From the NCBI GenBank assembly GCA_037130535.1, contig JBAXSU010000167.1, positions 1 through 7,545 on the forward strand: a DNA stretch of 7,545 nt, written 5' to 3'. This DNA is from VFMC01 sp037130535 (GTDB lineage Bacteria > Actinomycetota > Acidimicrobiia > Acidimicrobiales > Ilumatobacteraceae). This document shows, piece by piece, positions 5,524 through 7,545 of the stretch (positions are counted from its first letter, which is position 1; the number at the start of each line of letters is the position of its first letter). Position numbers and translations under genes: made by a program. The notes below the pieces were generated by a model. It was given only the letters and a program-made list of their open reading frames with translations. It had not been told where the DNA came from and ran no database searches.

Positions 5524-7430
5524 GCGGCGACACCCCCAAGACCGACGCCCACGAGGCAGAGGCCGAGAAGAACGCTGCTGCTGTCGCCGCCGCCGAGCAG
5601 CGACCGGGAAGCGGACGGTTCCACGCAGTGGGTGTGCCGATGGAGAAGTCGAAGAACTTCCAGGCCACCTCCAACCGCCTGTTCGAGCGGCTGCGACCCG
5701 AGCGGGTGGGCATCATCGCGGTGATGGTCATCGCCGTGGTGAGCGTGGTGATGGTGGTGCTCGGCCCACGCATCTTGGGCAAGGCCACCGATGTCGTCTT
5801 CAACGGCCTCACGGGCCGCGGCGGGGCCACCGGCATCGACTTCGGCAAGCTGCACCGCATTCTGCTCGTGGCCCTGGCGCTGTACGTCGCCTCGTACCTG
5901 CTGTCGTACCTGCAGGCGTATCTGCTGGCCGGCATCGTGCAACGCACGATGCGCACGATGCGCAACGACGTGGAGGCGAAGCTGAACCGTCTGCCCCTCG
6001 GCTACGTCGACCGCCAACCGCGCGGCGACCTGCTCAGCCGGGTCACCAACGACATCGACAACGTGGCGCAGAGCCTGCAGCAGTCGCTCAGCCAACTGCT
6101 CACCTCGTCGCTCACGGTCATCGGCGTGGTGGTGATGATGTACATCATCTCGCCGTTGCTGGCCACCGTGTCGGTACTCACCATCCCGCTCTCCGTCATC
6201 GCGATGGGCCAGATCGCCAAGCGGTCGAAGCCGCGGTTCATGGCCCAGTGGCGCCACACCGGGTCGCTCAACGCGCAGGTCGAGGAGGTGTTCACCGGTC
6301 ACGCCATCGTGAAGGCGTTCGGCCGTCAGGGTGAGGCCCGCGAGCGGTTCGCTTCGACCAACGAGCAGTTGTACAAGGCCGGGTTCGAGGCCCAGTTCAT
6401 GTCGGGCTCGATCCAGCCGGTGATGATGTTCCTCGGCAATGTCGGCTACGTCGCCATTGCGGTGGTGGGCGGGCTGCGGGTGGCATCGGGCCAGATCGGC
6501 CTCGGCGATGTGCAGGCCTTCATCCAGTACCAGCGCCAGTTCAGCCAGCCCATCACGCACATGGCGTCGATGGTGAACGTGCTTCAGTCGGGTCTTGCCT
6601 CGGCCGAGCGGGTGTTCGAACTGCTCGACGCCCCCGAGGAATCCGACGATGCAGCCGCCACGGCAGGGCCCGAGGCGTCGGTGACAGGCCGGGTGGCGTT
6701 CGAGCACGTGTCGTTCCGCTACCTACCCGACCGCCCACTCATCGCCGACCTGTCGCTGGTGGCCGAGCCGGGCACCACGGTGGCCATCGTGGGGCCCACA
6801 GGGGCAGGCAAGACCACGCTCGTGAACCTGCTGATGCGGTTCTACGACATCGACGAGGGTCGCATCACCCTCGACGGCCGCGACATCGCGTCGATGCCCC
6901 GGGCCGAACTGCGCCGCCACACCGGCATGGTGCTGCAGGACACGTGGCTGTTCGGCGGCAGCATCGAGGCCAACATCCGCTACGGCAACCCCGACGCCAC
7001 GCCCGAGCAGGTGCGCGCGGCCGCACGCGCTGCCTACGTCGACCGGTTCGTGCACTCGTTGCCGCACGGCTACGACTCGGTCATCGACGACGAGGGCAGC
7101 AATGTGAGCGCCGGCCAGAAGCAGCTCATCACCATCGCCCGTGCCTTCCTGGCCGACCCCACCATCCTCATCCTCGACGAGGCCACCAGCTCGGTCGACA
7201 CCCGCACCGAGGTGCTCATCCAGCGGGCCATGACTGCGCTGCGCGCCGAGCGCACCAGCTTCGTCATCGCCCACCGCCTGTCGACCATCCGCGACGCCGA
7301 CACCATCTTGGTGATGGACGCCGGCCGCATCGTCGAGCAGGGCAACCATCAGCAACTGCTCGCGGCTGGCGGGGCGTACTACACGCTGTATCAGGCGCAG
7401 TTCGCCGCCGCTGCCACCGACATCGCCTGA
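5520..7430 (+). CDS. ABC exporter half-transporter, subunit with canonical catalytic residues
   Basis: This 636-residue partner of the preceding half-transporter begins with about 60 hydrophilic, Ala/Glu-rich residues. Six membrane helices follow (near 62-84, 113-138, 193-212, 214-232, 300-320 and 325-350), then an ATPase domain from about 390. Motifs are A-loop Tyr401, Walker A G-P-T-G-A-G-K-T-T (425-433), Gln473, signature V-S-A-G-Q (529-533), Walker B I-L-I-L-D-E (549-554) with catalytic Glu554, D-loop S-S-V-D (557-560) and switch His585. The signature has Ala in place of the first Gly, as expected for the subunit that completes the degenerate site of its partner. It resembles the Rv1272c-type subunit of mycobacteria. 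The ATGA overlap and AGGAGG support this start over Met41, and relatives also carry a hydrophilic N-terminal extension. Cargo and transport direction are not evident. Confidence 0.92.
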   Translation: MSGDTPKTDAHEAEAEKNAAAVAAAEQRPGSGRFHAVGVPMEKSKNFQATSNRLFERLRPERVGIIAVMVIAVVSVVMVVLGPRILGKATDVVFNGLTGRGGATGIDFGKLHRILLVALALYVASYLLSYLQAYLLAGIVQRTMRTMRNDVEAKLNRLPLGYVDRQPRGDLLSRVTNDIDNVAQSLQQSLSQLLTSSLTVIGVVVMMYIISPLLATVSVLTIPLSVIAMGQIAKRSKPRFMAQWRHTGSLNAQVEEVFTGHAIVKAFGRQGEARERFASTNEQLYKAGFEAQFMSGSIQPVMMFLGNVGYVAIAVVGGLRVASGQIGLGDVQAFIQYQRQFSQPITHMASMVNVLQSGLASAERVFELLDAPEESDDAAATAGPEASVTGRVAFEHVSFRYLPDRPLIADLSLVAEPGTTVAIVGPTGAGKTTLVNLLMRFYDIDEGRITLDGRDIASMPRAELRRHTGMVLQDTWLFGGSIEANIRYGNPDATPEQVRAAARAAYVDRFVHSLPHGYDSVIDDEGSNVSAGQKQLITIARAFLADPTILILDEATSSVDTRTEVLIQRAMTALRAERTSFVIAHRLSTIRDADTILVMDAGRIVEQGNHQQLLAAGGAYYTLYQAQFAAAATDIA

Positions 7431-7454
7431 CGCACACTTTTCTTCGGTCCCGGG

Positions 7455-7484
7455 TTGACATACGAACTGGTGTTCGTGTAGGGT
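7455..7484 (+). promoter_or_regulatory. Housekeeping-type promoter of a gene beyond the right edge
   Basis: A perfect -35 hexamer TTGACA (7455-7460) is followed after 18 nt by TAGGGT (7479-7484), which fits the TANNNT -10 pattern. Transcription would begin near 7490 and run rightward. It starts 25 nt after the stop of the second ABC gene. No intrinsic terminator is seen between them: there is a short T-rich stretch at 7438-7444 but no stem before it, so read-through from the ABC operon is possible. The gene served may start at the ATG at 7541 or beyond the window. Confidence 0.75.
7462..7477. promoter_or_regulatory. Putative LexA (SOS) box inside the promoter spacer
   Basis: ACGAAC-TGGT-GTTCGT is a perfect palindrome with 6-bp arms and a 4-nt centre. 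Its core, CGAAC-N4-GTTCG, is the known LexA operator of Gram-positive bacteria including actinobacteria. It sits exactly between the -35 and -10 hexamers, where bound LexA would exclude RNA polymerase. This predicts repression until DNA damage triggers RecA-assisted LexA self-cleavage. Candidate targets are lexA itself, recA or a damage-repair or mutagenesis gene; the coding region lies outside the window. Confidence 0.7.
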
Positions 7485-7491
7485 GCCTGTT

Positions 7492-7513
7492 GTTCCGATC
7501 TTCCCCTCGGAAC
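7492..7513 (+). other. Leader hairpin 1 downstream of the SOS-type promoter
   Basis: GTTCCGA (7492-7498) and TCGGAAC (7507-7513) form a perfect 7-bp stem with an 8-nt pyrimidine-rich loop. It would lie at the very 5' end of the transcript from the TTGACA/TAGGGT promoter. No run of T follows, so it is not a terminator. It may stabilise the message or take part in alternative folding with the next hairpin. Confidence 0.4.
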
Positions 7514-7519
7514 CAGATC

Positions 7520-7535
7520 GAACCCGTTCGGGTTC
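7520..7535 (+). other. Leader hairpin 2, overlapping a closely spaced CGAAC/GTTCG pair
   Basis: GAACCC-GTTC-GGGTTC is a perfect 6-bp stem with a 4-nt loop, ending 5 nt before an ATG at 7541. Within it, CGAAC and GTTCG half-sites (7519-7530) occur with 2 nt between them instead of the 4 nt of a LexA box. GGTTCC at 7531-7536 could instead pair with GGAACC at 7509-7514, which would disrupt both hairpins. Confidence 0.35.
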
Positions 7536-7545
7536 CCGTCATGTC

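Noticed and set aside
5079..7002. Near-identical stretches around 5079-5100 and 6979-7002 as a DNA repeat
   Set aside because: Both encode the same conserved ATPase-domain segment (R-Y-G-[KN]-P-D-A-T) of paralogous ABC subunits. The similarity is explained by protein homology.
7431..7450. Intrinsic terminator after the ABC operon
   Set aside because: There is a short T-rich stretch (CTTTTCTT) but no GC-rich stem directly before it.

Overview
The window is high-GC bacterial DNA with tightly packed genes, GTC/GTG/CTG/GCC-rich codon use, ATGA stop/start overlaps and a Gram-positive-type LexA box at its right edge. Together these suggest an actinobacterium. The protein style would fit an environmental lineage such as Acidimicrobiia, but that narrower placement is a guess. 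No tRNA, rRNA, CRISPR array, insertion sequence or phage gene is visible, and the window reads as ordinary chromosome.

Left part (1-1759): a small VOC/glyoxalase-fold protein on the minus strand is probably the first gene of a leftward operon. The next gene seems to start 3 nt after its stop and leaves the window. Divergent from it is a 12-helix major facilitator transporter. The 107-nt space between them holds a perfect 15-bp palindrome that could be an operator.

Middle part (1760-3694): a 157-nt gap without a convincing gene, then a COG3618-type amidohydrolase. An enoyl-CoA hydratase/isomerase family gene follows on the opposite strand, tail to tail, with 11 nt between the stop codons. The amidohydrolase and the hydratase suggest catabolism of acyl-CoA or ring-derived substrates, but they are convergent and not one operon.

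Right part (3695-7430): two ABC half-transporters overlap by 4 nt and almost certainly form one heterodimeric exporter-type complex. The first has Asp in place of the catalytic Glu and Gln in place of the switch His. The second has the canonical Glu and His but an altered signature motif (VSAGQ). This is the pattern of one degenerate plus one competent ATPase site.

Right edge (7431-7545): a strong promoter (TTGACA, 18 nt, TAGGGT) has a perfect CGAAC-N4-GTTCG palindrome in its spacer, the classical LexA/SOS box of Gram-positive bacteria. Two hairpins follow in the presumed leader. The controlled gene begins at or beyond the window end, so it is very likely a DNA-damage gene that cannot be named from here. 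This is the most informative non-coding signal in the window. I see no clear sign of a wholly undescribed system.
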